Assembly (NCBI RefSeq): GCF_900107155.1
Contig: NZ_FNOX01000004.1
Span: forward strand, 310,001-374,000
Length of the DNA: 64,000 nt
From: Pseudomonas salomonii
GTDB lineage: Bacteria; Pseudomonadota; Gammaproteobacteria; Pseudomonadales; Pseudomonadaceae
Direction: 5' to 3'
The notes under the pieces were generated by a model. The model saw only the letters and a program-made list of their open reading frames with translations, was not told where the DNA came from and ran no database searches. Below, one piece after another: positions 37,628 to 47,825 of this stretch. Each line of letters opens with the position of its first letter. Position 1 is the stretch's first letter. The position numbers and the translations under genes are program-made.

Positions 37628-38471
37628 AATTATCGGCATCATCGTCGTCATCGCAAGTGTGCTCGGTGGGTACGTCTTGTCCCACGGTAAAATTGCCGCG
37701 TTGATCCAACCCTTCGAAGTGCTGATCATCGGCGGCGCCGCGTTTGGTGCTTTCCTGCAGGCCAACCCCGGCTACATGACCATGCACGTGATCAAGAAGT
37801 CGCTGGGCATGTTCAGCTCGCGCTTCTCCCACACCTTTTATCTCGAGGTGCTGGGGCTGATCTACGAGATCCTCAACAAGAGCCGCCGCGAAGGCATGAT
37901 GGCCATCGAAGGCGATATCGAAGACGCTGCCGCCAGCCCGATTTTCGCCAAGTACCCGGCCGTGCTCAAAGATGAGCGCATGACCGCCTACATCTGTGAT
38001 TACCTGCGCATCATGTCCTCCGGCAACATGGCCCCGCACGAGCTCGAAGGGCTGTTCGACATGGAGCTGTTCAGCCTCAAAGAAGAGCTCGAACATCCCT
38101 CCCACGCCGTGACCGGTGTCGCCGACGGCATGCCCGGTTTTGGTATCGTCGCGGCGGTACTCGGCATTGTGGTGACCATGGCATCCCTGGGTGAAGGCGA
38201 CCAGAAGGCTATCGGCATGCACGTGGGCGCGGCCCTCGTCGGTACCTTCTTCGGTATCCTCGCGGCCTACGGTTTCTTCGGCCCACTGGCCACGTCCCTG
38301 GCCCACGATGCCAAGGAAGAAGTGAATTTGTACGAAGCGATCAAGGCCTGCCTGGTGGCATCGGCGTCCGGCATGCCGCCATCGCTGGCGGTGGAGTTCG
38401 GGCGCAAGGTGCTGTACCCGAAACATCGCCCAAGTTTTGCCGAGCTGGAACAAGCGGTTCGCGGTCGCTAA
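37620..38471 (+). CDS. motA: Flagellar motor stator protein MotA
   Basis: A 283-residue inner-membrane stator subunit with four membrane helices. The first (KIIGIIVVIASVLGGYVLSHG) begins at the start codon. The cytoplasmic loop and the motif PGFGIVAAVLGIVVTMASLG, containing the conserved Pro of helix 3, are present; helix 4 is LVGTFFGILAAYGFFGPLA. The ATG at 37620 is fixed by the family N-terminus, although no Shine-Dalgarno precedes it (the bases before it are TCTCCT). motB follows after 3 bases. Pseudomonads also have MotCD; the position next to rsgA and orn marks this as MotAB. Confidence 0.97.
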   Translation: MAKIIGIIVVIASVLGGYVLSHGKIAALIQPFEVLIIGGAAFGAFLQANPGYMTMHVIKKSLGMFSSRFSHTFYLEVLGLIYEILNKSRREGMMAIEGDIEDAAASPIFAKYPAVLKDERMTAYICDYLRIMSSGNMAPHELEGLFDMELFSLKEELEHPSHAVTGVADGMPGFGIVAAVLGIVVTMASLGEGDQKAIGMHVGAALVGTFFGILAAYGFFGPLATSLAHDAKEEVNLYEAIKACLVASASGMPPSLAVEFGRKVLYPKHRPSFAELEQAVRGR

Positions 38472-38474
38472 GTC

Positions 38475-39500
38475 ATGGAAAACAACCAGCCGATAATCAT
38501 CAAGCGCGTCAAGCGCTTCGCTGCGGGGCACCATGGCGGTGCCTGGAAAATCGCCTTCGCCGACTTTGCCACGGCGATGATGGCGTTCTTCCTGGTGCTG
38601 TGGCTGATGTCGACCGCCACGCCCGAGCAGAAGATCGCCATTGCCGGTTATTTCAAAGACCCGATTGGCTTTTCGGAAAGCGGCACGCCCTTCGTGATCG
38701 ACCTGGGCGGCTCGCCGCAACTGGCGCCTGAGCGCACCATCAACCCCGAGGTCAAGACCGAGTCGCCGCAGGAAAACATCCCGATCGAGCGCGACACCGT
38801 CGAGAGCATGGCCGAACAGGTCGAGAAAGAGCGCCTGGAATTGCTGCTGCAAGAGCTGCAGACCAAGGTCGAAGAAAACCCGCAACTGCTGAAATTCAAG
38901 GATCAGATTTCCTTCGAGATCACCCCCGAAGGTTTGCGCATCCAGATCACCGACGCCGCCAACCGGCCGATGTTCGACTCCGGCAGTGCGCGCTTGAAGC
39001 CGTACTTCGAAGACATCCTGCTGGCCATGGCCGACACCATCAAGGCGGTGCCGAACAAGATCAGCATCAGCGGTCACACCGACGCCAAGCCTTATGCGGG
39101 CCAGGGCGACTTCGGCAACTGGGAGCTTTCGGCCAACCGCGCCAACGCCGCCCGCCGTGCGCTGGTGGCGGGCAGCTATCCCGACCCGCAAGTGGCACGC
39201 GTGGTGGGTTTTGCTTCTTCGCAGTTGTTTGACCCCAAAGACCCGTTCAACCCGATCAACCGTCGCATCGATATTGTGGTGCTGACTAAAAAAGCTCAGC
39301 GCGCGATTGAAGGTGACCAACCGCCACCTGCGGCACCGACCCGGGGCGAAGGTGCACCGGGTGAAGTGCCGGCCGATCCGAATGCCATTCCGCCAGGTCA
39401 GGAGCCGTTGCCGGCCCATGAACTGCGGCAGAAGCTGAACCTGTTTGATGACGGCGGGGTGAAAGACCCTACGGCGCCTGCGCCGGCGCCGGGTTCGTAG
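38475..39500 (+). CDS. motB: Flagellar motor stator protein MotB
   Basis: A 341-residue stator subunit with a short cytoplasmic N-terminus, one membrane helix and a periplasmic peptidoglycan-binding domain. The proton-carrying Asp is in FADFATAMMAFFLVLWLMS. The OmpA-like domain shows SISGHTDAKPYAGQGDFGNW and LSANRANAARRAL. The last 45 residues are Pro/Ala-rich. It begins 3 bases after motA and ends just before a strong bidirectional terminator. Confidence 0.96.
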   Translation: MENNQPIIIKRVKRFAAGHHGGAWKIAFADFATAMMAFFLVLWLMSTATPEQKIAIAGYFKDPIGFSESGTPFVIDLGGSPQLAPERTINPEVKTESPQENIPIERDTVESMAEQVEKERLELLLQELQTKVEENPQLLKFKDQISFEITPEGLRIQITDAANRPMFDSGSARLKPYFEDILLAMADTIKAVPNKISISGHTDAKPYAGQGDFGNWELSANRANAARRALVAGSYPDPQVARVVGFASSQLFDPKDPFNPINRRIDIVVLTKKAQRAIEGDQPPPAAPTRGEGAPGEVPADPNAIPPGQEPLPAHELRQKLNLFDDGGVKDPTAPAPAPGS

Positions 39501-39503
39501 TCC

Positions 39504-39544
39504 AGATACAACAAGGCCGCGATAATCGCGGCCTTGTTGTATCT
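39504..39544. terminator. Bidirectional intrinsic terminator (motB/rsgA)
   Basis: A perfect 19-base-pair stem with a 3-base loop. The GC-rich core GGCCGCGA/TCGCGGCC is flanked by AACAA and TTGTTG, so it suits both convergent transcripts. Confidence 0.9.
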
Positions 39545-39549
39545 GCGGT

Positions 39550-40581
39550 TTAGTAGCTGCTCTCCGGCAAGCTCGCAATAATCGACCGATAGCTGTTCAT
39601 CCGCTGCTGCTGCACACGCCCGTCTTCCAGGGCCTTGAGCAACGCACAGCCCGGCTCGCGGTCGTGTTTGCAGTCGCGGAAGCGGCAGGTGCCGATCAGG
39701 TCGTTGAACTCGATAAAGCCCGCTTCCACATCGCTGCGGCTGACGTGGCCGAGGCCGAATTCACGGATGCCTGGGGAGTCGATCAGCTCACCGCCGCCGG
39801 GGAAGTGGAACAGCCGCGCGGTGGTGGTGGTGTGGGTACCCTGGCCGGACAGTTCCGACAGCGGGCCCACGCGCGTGTCGACTTCCGGCAGCAGGCTGTT
39901 GACCAGCGATGACTTGCCCACGCCCGACTGGCCGACGAACACGCTGATGCGCCCGTCCAACTGCTGTTGCAGCTGTTCCATGCCATTGCCGTGATGCGCA
40001 GACACTTCCAGTACCGGGTAACCCAGGGTGCGGTAGACCGCCAGCAACGCGTTGAGCGCCGGGGCGTTCTGTTCGTCGATCAGGTCGAATTTGTTCAGCA
40101 GCAGCAGCGGGCGAATGCCGGCGTGCTCGGCCGCGACCAGGTAGCGGTCGATCAAATTGGCATGCGGCTCGGGCAGCGGTGCGAACACGATCACGATCAT
40201 GTCGACGTTGGCCGCCACCGGCTTGAGCTGGCCACGGCTGTCGGGGCGGCGCAGTTCGGTGGTGCGCGGCAACTGGGCGACGATCACGCCGATGCCCTGG
40301 TTGCCGGCACGCCACACGACCTTGTCGCCGGTGACCAGCGCAGGCAGGTTGGCGCGCAAGTGGCAGCGCGACACCGAACCTGCGAGTTCGCCTTCGAGCG
40401 CCTCGACTTCGACCTGCACGCCGAAGTGCGCGATCACCAGGCCCGTTTGTTCAGGGCCCAGGTCGCCGCCCTCGAGCGCTTCCACGGCGGAGGATTCACG
40501 TTTGGCGGCGCGAGCGGCGCGTTCGCCTTGAATCTTTTCGATGCGCCAGTTTTGGCGGCGATTGAGCTGGCGTTTGGCCAT
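39550..40581 (-). CDS. rsgA: Ribosome small-subunit maturation GTPase
   Basis: A 343-residue circularly permuted GTPase that checks late 30S assembly. Order is G4 NKFDLID, then G1 [12 protein letters not shown], then G3 [10 protein letters not shown], which is the permuted arrangement. The C-terminal zinc-binding part is [14 protein letters not shown]. The N-terminus is a basic tail ([18 protein letters not shown]) before the OB-fold. The ATG at 40581 is set by this tail; a longer start adds 8 residues. Divergent from orn. Confidence 0.96.
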   Translation of the reverse strand: MAKRQLNRRQNWRIEKIQGERAARAAKRESSAVEALEGGDLGPEQTGLVIAHFGVQVEVEALEGELAGSVSRCHLRANLPALVTGDKVVWRAGNQGIGVIVAQLPRTTELRRPDSRGQLKPVAANVDMIVIVFAPLPEPHANLIDRYLVAAEHAGIRPLLLLNKFDLIDEQNAPALNALLAVYRTLGYPVLEVSAHHGNGMEQLQQQLDGRISVFVGQSGVGKSSLVNSLLPEVDTRVGPLSELSGQGTHTTTTARLFHFPGGGELIDSPGIREFGLGHVSRSDVEAGFIEFNDLIGTCRFRDCKHDREPGCALLKALEDGRVQQQRMNSYRSIIASLPESSY

Positions 40582-40688
40582 TGGTGTTCCGTGTCGATAA
40601 TGCAAAGGTTGGGTAAAACGGTCGCGAGTCTAGCACGCCCCCGCCTGCTAAACTGCGCAGCTAAGCCAAGGGCCAAGAGAATCAAGCC

Positions 40689-41231
40689 ATGCAAAACCCA
40701 CAGAACCTGATTTGGATCGATCTGGAAATGACCGGTCTGAACCCCGACACCGACGTCATCATCGAGATGGCGACCATTGTCACCGACAGCAACCTCAACA
40801 CCTTGGCCGAAGGTCCGGTGATCGCCATCCACCACAGCGACGCCGTACTGGCCACCATGGACGAGTGGAACACCCGCACCCACGGCAATTCCGGCCTGAC
40901 CCAGCGCGTGCGCGACAGCCGCATCAGCATGCGCGACGCCGAAGCTGAAACCATCGCTTTCCTGGAAAAGTGGGTGCCCAAGGGCAAGTCGCCGATCTGC
41001 GGCAACAGCATCTGCCAGGATCGTCGCTTCCTTTATACGCACATGAAGGGGCTGGAAAGCTACTTCCACTATCGCAACCTGGACGTGTCCACCCTCAAAG
41101 AACTGGCGGCGCGCTGGGCGCCGGAGGTCAAGGACAGCTTCCATAAGGGCAGCACGCATTTGGCGCTGGATGACATTCGCGAGTCGATCGCCGAGTTGCA
41201 GCATTACCGCAAGCATTTCATCAAGGCTTGA
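40689..41231 (+). CDS. orn: Oligoribonuclease
   Basis: A 180-residue DEDDh 3'-5' exoribonuclease that degrades RNA dinucleotides, including the pGpG released from c-di-[17 protein letters not shown] supplies the first D and E, and [11 protein letters not shown] carries the His and final Asp of the DEDDh set. The length matches E. coli Orn (181). The ATG at 40689 has GAGA upstream. In Pseudomonas this enzyme is important for growth and for ending c-di-GMP signalling. Confidence 0.97.
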   Translation: MQNPQNLIWIDLEMTGLNPDTDVIIEMATIVTDSNLNTLAEGPVIAIHHSDAVLATMDEWNTRTHGNSGLTQRVRDSRISMRDAEAETIAFLEKWVPKGKSPICGNSICQDRRFLYTHMKGLESYFHYRNLDVSTLKELAARWAPEVKDSFHKGSTHLALDDIRESIAELQHYRKHFIKA

Positions 41232-41254
41232 ATCTGTGGCGCCTGCTCTGGCCC

Positions 41255-41328
41255 TATCGCAGGCAAGCCAGCTCCCACATTTGAATGTGTTCACAAGTCA
41301 AAGTGTGGGAGCGGGCTTGCCTGCGATG
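41255..41328. repeat. REP pair, mixed-class arms
   Basis: Left arm ATCGCAGGCAAGCCAGCTCC and right arm GGGAGCGGGCTTGCCTGCGA are inverted, with a short spacer. The right arm differs from the left by a T-to-G change, so it mixes the two main REP classes. Located between orn and the TRIC channel gene. Confidence 0.88.
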
Positions 41329-41415
41329 CTGTCGACACGGTCTTTCGCCATGCGCCCCCTTTTGGTGCCATCACCCAATGATTAGAATGCGCGCCTATTC
41401 GCAAGGATCGCCCTC

Positions 41416-42030
41416 ATGCTGTTGATGCTCTACCTCGTCGCCATCACCGCCGAAGCCATGACCGGCGCGCTGTCTGCCGGGCGCCGTGGCATGGACTGGT
41501 TTGGCGTGGTGCTGATCGCCTGCGTCACCGCACTGGGCGGTGGTTCGGTGCGCGATGTGCTGTTGGGGCATTACCCGCTGACCTGGGTCAAACACCCGGA
41601 ATACCTGGTGCTGACCTCAATCGCAGCACTGGTGACGATATTTATCGCGCCGCTGATGCGCCGCCTGCGTTCGTTGTTCCTGGCGCTGGACGCCCTGGGC
41701 TTGGTGGCGTTTACCCTGATCGGCTGCATGACTGCGTTGGAGATGGGCCACGGCATGCTGGTGGCTTCGGTCAGCGGCGTGATCACGGGCGTATTTGGCG
41801 GCATCCTGCGCGATATCTTCTGCAACGACATCCCGCTGATTTTCCGCCGTGAGCTGTACGCCAGCGTGTCGTTCCTCGCCGCCTGGTTCTACATGCTGTG
41901 CCTGTATCTGCAACTGCCCAGCGAGCAGGCGATTCTGCTGACCTTGTTCAGCGGCTTTCTACTGCGCCTGCTGGCAATCCGTTTTCACTGGGAAATGCCC
42001 AAGTTCGTCTACAACGACGACGTGCACTAG
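41416..42030 (+). CDS. TRIC-type trimeric cation channel (UPF0126) protein
   Basis: A 204-residue membrane protein with about seven helices and the internal duplication of the UPF0126/TRIC family: GGGSVRDVLLG in the first half and GGILRDIFCNDIP in the second. Prokaryotic TRIC homologues form trimeric channels for K+ and other monovalent cations; the physiological role in bacteria is not settled. The ATG at 41416 has AAGGA 9 bases upstream. The stop overlaps the convergent queG stop by 4 bases. Confidence 0.9.
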   Translation: MLLMLYLVAITAEAMTGALSAGRRGMDWFGVVLIACVTALGGGSVRDVLLGHYPLTWVKHPEYLVLTSIAALVTIFIAPLMRRLRSLFLALDALGLVAFTLIGCMTALEMGHGMLVASVSGVITGVFGGILRDIFCNDIPLIFRRELYASVSFLAAWFYMLCLYLQLPSEQAILLTLFSGFLLRLLAIRFHWEMPKFVYNDDVH

Positions 42031-43091
42031 CGCGTAGCGTGCTGGTTGAGCGCCCATTCCACATGTTCGCGCACCAGCTCGGACGGATAATCGCGGCGTG
42101 CTTTCAAGGCTTCGAGCACCGGGATGCTCGACGGCGCATTGCCCAGGCCCACTGCCAGGTTGCGCAGCCAGCGCTCATACCCGGCGCGACGTAGGGGCGA
42201 GCCTTCGGTGCTGCTGAGGAATTTATCCTCGTCCCACATAAACAATTCGGCCAGTTCTGCGTTATCCAGATTGTGCCGTGGCTTGAAATCGCTTTCGGCA
42301 GTGGGTCGGGCGAAACGATTCCACGGGCAAACGATCTGACAGTCATCGCAGCCGAATACCCGATTGCCGATCAGTGGGCGCAGGTCCTCGGGGATCGCGC
42401 TCTTGAGCTCGATGGTCAGGTAGGAAATGCAGCGTCGCGCGTCGAGCACATACGGGCCGACGAAGGCATTGGTAGGGCAGATATCCAGGCAGGCGGTGCA
42501 GCGGCCGCAATGCTCGGTGGCGTGGGGCGCGTCCACCGGCAAGGGCAAATCGACAAACAGTTCGCTCAAAAAGAAATAGCTGCCGGCCTTGCGATTGAGC
42601 ACCAGGGTGTTTTTGCCGATCCAGCCCAGGCCGGCTTGTTCGGCAATGGCTTTTTCCAACACGGGCGCGCTGTCGACAAAGGCGCGAAAGCCAAACGGGC
42701 CGATCTGTGCCTGGATGCGGTCGGCCAGTTGCTGCACGCGCTTGCGGATCAGCTTGTGGTAATCGCGGCCCAAGGCGTAACGGGAGATGTAGGCTTTTTC
42801 TGGCTTGGCCAGCAACTGCGCCATTTGTGTGTCGCCTGGCAGATAATCCATGCGCAGCGACACCACACGCAGCGTGCCCGGCACCAGTTCCTCGGGGTGC
42901 GAGCGTTTGCTGCCATGGGCGCCCATGTATTCCATCTCGCCGTGGTAGCCCGCGTCGAGCCAGCGTTGCAGGTGCTGCTCATGCTCGGCCAGGTCCAGGC
43001 CGCTGATGCCGACTTGTTGAAAGCCCAGCTCGCGGCCCCAGTCTTTGATCGATTGGGCGAGGGCGGGCAGATCGGAGGTAATTGCGGGCAT
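42027..43091 (-). CDS. queG: Epoxyqueuosine reductase
   Basis: A 354-residue iron-sulfur, cobalamin-dependent enzyme that makes queuosine in tRNA from epoxyqueuosine. The two 4Fe-4S motifs are CGRCTACLDICPTNAF and CDDCQIVCPWN. The N-terminal SIKDWGRELGFQQVGISGLDL and ISRYALGRDYHK are characteristic. The C-terminal HEAT-like segment (RDYPSELVREHVEWAL) is present. The ATG at 43091 fits the family length (E. coli 379). Divergent from nnrD by 63 bases. Confidence 0.96.
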   Translation of the reverse strand: MPAITSDLPALAQSIKDWGRELGFQQVGISGLDLAEHEQHLQRWLDAGYHGEMEYMGAHGSKRSHPEELVPGTLRVVSLRMDYLPGDTQMAQLLAKPEKAYISRYALGRDYHKLIRKRVQQLADRIQAQIGPFGFRAFVDSAPVLEKAIAEQAGLGWIGKNTLVLNRKAGSYFFLSELFVDLPLPVDAPHATEHCGRCTACLDICPTNAFVGPYVLDARRCISYLTIELKSAIPEDLRPLIGNRVFGCDDCQIVCPWNRFARPTAESDFKPRHNLDNAELAELFMWDEDKFLSSTEGSPLRRAGYERWLRNLAVGLGNAPSSIPVLEALKARRDYPSELVREHVEWALNQHATR

Positions 43092-43154
43092 GAGACACGG
43101 GAAACCACAGGTTAGATGCGTATAATTCTGCCAGACATCGGAGCTTGAAGACGC

Positions 43155-44015
43155 ATGCCGCAGACAAAACACACAATTACCGACGTACAGCCGCTGTTGC
43201 ACGGCCACTTGCCGCAACTGGCTGCACGTTCCCCGGACGCCCATAAAGGCCAGTTCGGCCACCTGCTGGTCATCGGCGGCGACCATGGCTTTGGCGGTGC
43301 TGCGCTGTTGAGTGCCGAAAGCGCTTTGCGCAGTGGCGCCGGCATGGTCTCGCTGGCGACTCGCCCTGAGCACGTGCCAGCCGCACTGGCGCGCTTGCCG
43401 GAGGTGATGACCGTCGGCGTGAGTTCGGCCAACCAGTTGATGGGGTTGCTGGAAAAAATGTCGGTGATCGTTATCGGTCCCGGCCTGGGCGCAGCGTCCT
43501 GGGGCAAAAGCCTGCTGTCGGTTGCCGCCAACGCCCGGCAGCCGCAGGTCTGGGATGCCGATGCCTTGAACCAGCTGGCCGCAGGCGGTGTAAACCTGCC
43601 GGCCAACAGCGTAATCACGCCGCATCCCGGTGAGGCGGCGCGGTTGATGGGCATCACGACAGCCGAGGTTCAGGCCGACCGCCTTAACGTGGCGCGCGCT
43701 TTAAGCCAGACATTCAATGCAGTGGCTATCCTCAAGGGTGCTGGCAGTTTGATTGCCAGCCCGGACGGCCGTGTTTCGCGCTGTGACCAAGGCCATCCAG
43801 CAATGGCGACGGCCGGTTTGGGGGATGTGCTGAGCGGCTTGGTGGGCGCCTTGCTGGCCCAAGGCATGCCTGCCTATGAGGCAAGTTGCCTGGCCGTGTG
43901 GTTACACGCTACGGCAGGGGATCGCCAAGGCACTTATGGTCGCGGCCTGGCCGCCAGCGACCTGATACCTGCCATTCGTCAATTGCTGGAGGAGCAGTCG
44001 CCGTGCCTGAAGTAA
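43155..44015 (+). CDS. nnrD: ADP-dependent NAD(P)H-hydrate dehydratase
   Basis: A 286-residue repair enzyme that dehydrates damaged NAD(P)H hydrates. The YjeF C-terminal fold appears as GHLLVIGGDHGFGGAALLSA at the start and the nucleotide-binding MATAGLGDVLSGLVGALLAQG near the end. The epimerase domain NnrE, fused in E. coli YjeF, is absent, so this is a stand-alone dehydratase; an epimerase would have to lie elsewhere. The end overlaps tsaE by 13 bases. Confidence 0.95.
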   Translation: MPQTKHTITDVQPLLHGHLPQLAARSPDAHKGQFGHLLVIGGDHGFGGAALLSAESALRSGAGMVSLATRPEHVPAALARLPEVMTVGVSSANQLMGLLEKMSVIVIGPGLGAASWGKSLLSVAANARQPQVWDADALNQLAAGGVNLPANSVITPHPGEAARLMGITTAEVQADRLNVARALSQTFNAVAILKGAGSLIASPDGRVSRCDQGHPAMATAGLGDVLSGLVGALLAQGMPAYEASCLAVWLHATAGDRQGTYGRGLAASDLIPAIRQLLEEQSPCLK

Positions 44016-44473
44016 GCCTTTTTCTGGCTGATGAAGACGCCATGGTCGCGTTGGGTCAGCGTATTGCACAGGTTACGGCCGGCGTGGGGCTGATTTTCCT
44101 TGAGGGCGACCTGGGCGCGGGCAAAACCACGCTGTCGCGGGGGATTATTCGTGGGCTGGGCCACACAGGCGCGGTAAAGAGCCCGACGTTCACCTTGGTC
44201 GAGCCCTACGAGATCGGTGCAGTTCGCGCCTTTCACTTTGACCTGTATCGGCTGGTCGATCCCGAAGAACTGGAGTACATGGGCATCCGTGATTACTTCG
44301 ATGAAGATGCACTGTGCCTGATCGAGTGGCCAGATAAAGGCACAGGCTTTTTGCCAAAGCCGGACCTGACCATTACCATTACGCCGCATGAGCATGGACG
44401 TCAGCTGAAGTTGTTGCCCCAGAGTGCGCGAGGCCAGTCTTGGTGCGCGGCCCTGGCATTGGAATTCAAATAA
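44003..44473 (+). CDS. tsaE: tRNA threonylcarbamoyladenosine (t6A) biosynthesis ATPase
   Basis: A 156-residue small P-loop protein required for t6A at position 37 of ANN-decoding tRNAs, working with TsaB, TsaC and TsaD. The Walker A motif is EGDLGAGKTTLSRG, followed by VKSPTFTLVEPYE and FHFDLYRL, with DCLIEWP-like DALCLIEWPDKG near the C-terminus. The GTG at 44003 (MPEVSLFLADEDAM) has GGAGGAG 9-10 bases upstream and lies inside the end of nnrD. amiB follows after 17 bases. Confidence 0.95.
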   Translation: MPEVSLFLADEDAMVALGQRIAQVTAGVGLIFLEGDLGAGKTTLSRGIIRGLGHTGAVKSPTFTLVEPYEIGAVRAFHFDLYRLVDPEELEYMGIRDYFDEDALCLIEWPDKGTGFLPKPDLTITITPHEHGRQLKLLPQSARGQSWCAALALEFK

Positions 44474-44490
44474 AATTGGTGGGGTTAGGT

Positions 44491-45912
44491 ATGCGCTTTC
44501 GCGCGATGGTTGCTGTCGTAGGGGTGTTGCTTGCGGCAATGACTTTCAATGCTCTGGCTGCTTCACAGGTGAAAAGTGTTCGCCTGTGGCGAGCGCCGGA
44601 TAACACGCGACTGGTGTTCGACCTGTCTGGCCCGGTCCAGCACAGTGTCTTTACCCTGACGGCGCCCGATCGCCTGGTGATCGACATCAACGGCGCCACC
44701 CTGGGCGCGCCGCTGAAAGTATCCACCGCTAATACCCCGATCACCTCGATGCGCTCGGCCCAGCGCACGCCGACGGACCTGCGCGTGGTCATCGACCTGA
44801 AGAAGGCCGTGACCCCGAAAAGCTTTGTACTGGCACCTAACGCCCAATACGGCAATCGGTTGGTGGTCGACCTTTTCGACAACGCCGCCGATGCCAACCC
44901 GCCGCCAGCGCCGCCGCCAAGTGTTGCGACCGTGCCGGCCGTGCCGGTCAACCCGTCGCAGCCGCAGGTCAAATTGCCGCCGCCGCCACCTGCGCCTGCG
45001 GGCAAGCGCGACATTATCGTGGTGATCGACGCCGGTCACGGCGGCGAAGACCCGGGCGCCTCCGGCTCGCGCGGCCAGCATGAAAAAGACGTGGTACTGG
45101 CTATCGCCCGTGAACTGCAGCGCCAGGTCAATGGCATGAAAGGCTACCGCGCCGAGCTGACCCGTACCGGTGACTACTTCATCCCGCTGCGTGGCCGTAC
45201 CGAAATCGCCCGCAAGAAGGGCGCCGACCTGTTTGTGTCGATCCACGCCGACGCCGCACCGTCGGCAGCGGCCTTCGGTGCCTCGGTGTTTGCCTTGTCC
45301 GATCGTGGCGCTACGTCCGAAACCGCACGCTGGCTGGCCGACAGTGAAAACCGTTCCGACTTGATCGGCGGGGCCGGCAACGTGTCCCTCGACGACAAGG
45401 ACAAAATGCTCGCCGGTGTACTGCTCGACCTGTCGATGACCGCTTCGTTGACGTCCAGCTTGAACGTCGGCCAAAAAGTCCTCAGCAATATTGGCCGCGT
45501 GACGTCCCTGCACAAGCAACGCGTGGAGCAGGCCGGGTTTATGGTGTTGAAGTCGCCGGATATCCCGTCGATCCTGGTGGAAACCGGGTTTATTTCCAAC
45601 TCCAACGAAGCCTCGAAGCTGGCCAGCGCCAGCCACCAGCAGGCGCTGGCGCGTTCGATCAGCGCCGGTATTCGCCAGTTCTTCCAGCAGAACCCGCCGC
45701 CGGGCACCTACATTGCCTGGCTGCGTGATTCCGGCAAAATCGCCCAGGGCCCGCGTGACCATCGCGTGCAGCCCGGCGACACCCTGGCCATGCTGGCCGT
45801 GCGTTTCCAGGTTTCGGCCGCGACCTTGCGCAGCGCCAATAACCTGAAGACCGATGAGTTGAAAGTGGGCCAGGTGTTGACCATCCCTGGCACTGAATTG
45901 GCGGCGCAGTAA
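44491..45912 (+). CDS. amiB: N-acetylmuramoyl-L-alanine amidase
   Basis: A 473-residue periplasmic amidase that splits peptidoglycan at cell separation. A signal peptide ends near ...NALAASQ. An AMIN domain follows (residues ~25-130: [19 protein letters not shown]), then a Pro-rich linker, the Amidase_3 zinc domain (~175-390; [15 protein letters not shown] with ligand His, and the Glu in [10 protein letters not shown]), and a C-terminal LysM domain ([16 protein letters not shown], ~425-470). The name AmiB is by gene order beside mutL. ATG at 44491. mutL begins on the last base of its stop. Confidence 0.95.
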   Translation: MRFRAMVAVVGVLLAAMTFNALAASQVKSVRLWRAPDNTRLVFDLSGPVQHSVFTLTAPDRLVIDINGATLGAPLKVSTANTPITSMRSAQRTPTDLRVVIDLKKAVTPKSFVLAPNAQYGNRLVVDLFDNAADANPPPAPPPSVATVPAVPVNPSQPQVKLPPPPPAPAGKRDIIVVIDAGHGGEDPGASGSRGQHEKDVVLAIARELQRQVNGMKGYRAELTRTGDYFIPLRGRTEIARKKGADLFVSIHADAAPSAAAFGASVFALSDRGATSETARWLADSENRSDLIGGAGNVSLDDKDKMLAGVLLDLSMTASLTSSLNVGQKVLSNIGRVTSLHKQRVEQAGFMVLKSPDIPSILVETGFISNSNEASKLASASHQQALARSISAGIRQFFQQNPPPGTYIAWLRDSGKIAQGPRDHRVQPGDTLAMLAVRFQVSAATLRSANNLKTDELKVGQVLTIPGTELAAQ

Positions 45913-47825
45913 TGAGCGAATCCTTATTGAACAGCGGCTCGCGTATCGAACTGCTCAGCCCGCGCCTCGCCAACCAGATTGCGGCAGGTGAGGTGGTTGA
46001 GCGCCCGGCGTCGGTGATCAAGGAGTTGCTGGAAAACAGCATCGACTCCGGTGCCAAGCGCATTGATGTCGACGTGGAGCAGGGCGGCGTCAAGCTGCTG
46101 CGGGTGCGTGACGACGGCAGCGGTATTTCTTCGGATGACCTGCCGCTGGCGCTGGCGCGTCACGCCACCAGCAAGATTCGCGACCTTGAAGACCTCGAGC
46201 GGGTGATGAGCCTGGGTTTTCGCGGTGAGGCATTGGCCTCCATCAGCTCCGTAGCGCGCCTTACCCTGACTTCGCGCACCCGCAGCGCCGAGCAGGCCTG
46301 GCAGGTGGAAACCGAAGGTCGTGACATGGCGCCTCGTGTGCAGCCGGCGGCGCACCCGGTAGGCACGTCGGTTGAAGTTCGCGACCTGTTTTTCAACACG
46401 CCGGCGCGACGCAAATTCCTCAAGGCCGAAAAAACCGAATTCGATCACCTGCAAGAAGTCATCAAGCGCCTGGCCTTGGCGCGCTTTGATGTGGCGTTCC
46501 ATTTGCGCCACAACGGCAAAACCATCCTCAGCCTGCACGAAGCCCACGATGACGCTGCGCGCGCTCGGCGGGTTTCGGCTATTTGCGGAGCGGGCTTCCT
46601 GGAACAGGCGCTGCCGATTGAAATCGAGCGCAATGGCTTGCGCCTGTGGGGCTGGGTGGGTTTGCCGACCTTCTCCCGCAGCCAGGCGGACTTGCAGTAC
46701 TTCTTCGTGAATGGCCGCGCGGTACGCGACAAACTGGTGGCCCACGCAGTGCGCCAGGCGTATCGCGATGTGCTGTTCAATGGGCGGCACCCGACGTTTG
46801 TGCTGTTCTTTGAAGTCGACCCGTCGGTGGTCGACGTCAACGTGCACCCGACCAAGCACGAAGTGCGCTTCCGCGACGGGCGCATGGTGCATGACTTCCT
46901 CTATGGCACGCTGCACCGCGCCTTGGGCGATGTACGCCCGGATGATCAACTGTCTGCGCCGATCGTGACGGCGGTGGTAAGGCCGAGCGGTCCGGAGGCC
47001 GGCGAGTTCGGCCCTCAGGGCGAAATGAGCCTGGCGGCCAACCTGCTGCAATCGCCGCAGCCGCAGCCTTCCTATACGGCGCCGGGTTCCGGTTCGGGCG
47101 CGGGTTACCAGTACCAATACACGCCACGCCCGCAATCGACAGTGCCGGTGGCCGAGGCCCAGGCCGCTTATCGCGAGTTTTTTGCCCCGCTGCCGGGTGC
47201 CGAACCGGGCGCTGTGGCGTTGCCAGAGGGCGGCGGTGATATTCCGCCCTTGGGTTATGCGCTGGCTCAGCTCAAGGGCATTTACATCCTGTCCGAAAAC
47301 GCCCACGGCCTGGTGCTGGTAGACATGCACGCCGCTCACGAGCGGATCATGTACGAGCGCTTGAAGATCGCCATGGCCAGTGAAGGTCTGAGCGGCCAGC
47401 CGTTGTTGGTGCCGGAATCCCTGGCGGTCAGCCAGCGTGAGGCCGATTGCGCCGAAGAACACCACAGCGTATTCCAGAAGCTCGGCTTCGAACTGCAACG
47501 CCTGGGCCCGGAAACCCTGGCTATTCGCCAGATTCCCGCGCTGCTCAAGCAAGCCGAAGCCAACCGCCTGGTCGCCGACGTACTGGCCGACTTGATGGAA
47601 TATGGCACCAGCGACCGCATCCAGGCACATATCAACGAACTGCTCGGGACCATGGCCTGCCACGGTGCAATCCGCGCCAACCGCCGCCTGGCGCTGCCGG
47701 AAATGAACGGTTTGCTGCGCGACATGGAGAACACCGAGCGCAGCGGGCAATGTAACCATGGCCGACCGACCTGGACCCAAATGGGCCTGGACGACTTGGA
47801 CAAACTGTTCTTGCGCGGCCGTTGA
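45912..47825 (+). CDS. mutL: DNA mismatch repair protein MutL
   Basis: A 637-residue mismatch-repair matchmaker. The N-terminal GHKL ATPase has [26 protein letters not shown] and [12 protein letters not shown] Pro/Gln-rich linker fills about residues 370-430. The C-terminal dimerisation domain carries an endonuclease-type motif, D471-x-H473-A-x2-E477-x4-E482 ([12 protein letters not shown]), and CNHGRP, as known in Pseudomonas MutL and unlike E. coli. This fits a strain that lacks MutH. The start shares one base with the amiB stop and its own stop overlaps miaA. Confidence 0.96.
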   Translation: MSESLLNSGSRIELLSPRLANQIAAGEVVERPASVIKELLENSIDSGAKRIDVDVEQGGVKLLRVRDDGSGISSDDLPLALARHATSKIRDLEDLERVMSLGFRGEALASISSVARLTLTSRTRSAEQAWQVETEGRDMAPRVQPAAHPVGTSVEVRDLFFNTPARRKFLKAEKTEFDHLQEVIKRLALARFDVAFHLRHNGKTILSLHEAHDDAARARRVSAICGAGFLEQALPIEIERNGLRLWGWVGLPTFSRSQADLQYFFVNGRAVRDKLVAHAVRQAYRDVLFNGRHPTFVLFFEVDPSVVDVNVHPTKHEVRFRDGRMVHDFLYGTLHRALGDVRPDDQLSAPIVTAVVRPSGPEAGEFGPQGEMSLAANLLQSPQPQPSYTAPGSGSGAGYQYQYTPRPQSTVPVAEAQAAYREFFAPLPGAEPGAVALPEGGGDIPPLGYALAQLKGIYILSENAHGLVLVDMHAAHERIMYERLKIAMASEGLSGQPLLVPESLAVSQREADCAEEHHSVFQKLGFELQRLGPETLAIRQIPALLKQAEANRLVADVLADLMEYGTSDRIQAHINELLGTMACHGAIRANRRLALPEMNGLLRDMENTERSGQCNHGRPTWTQMGLDDLDKLFLRGR

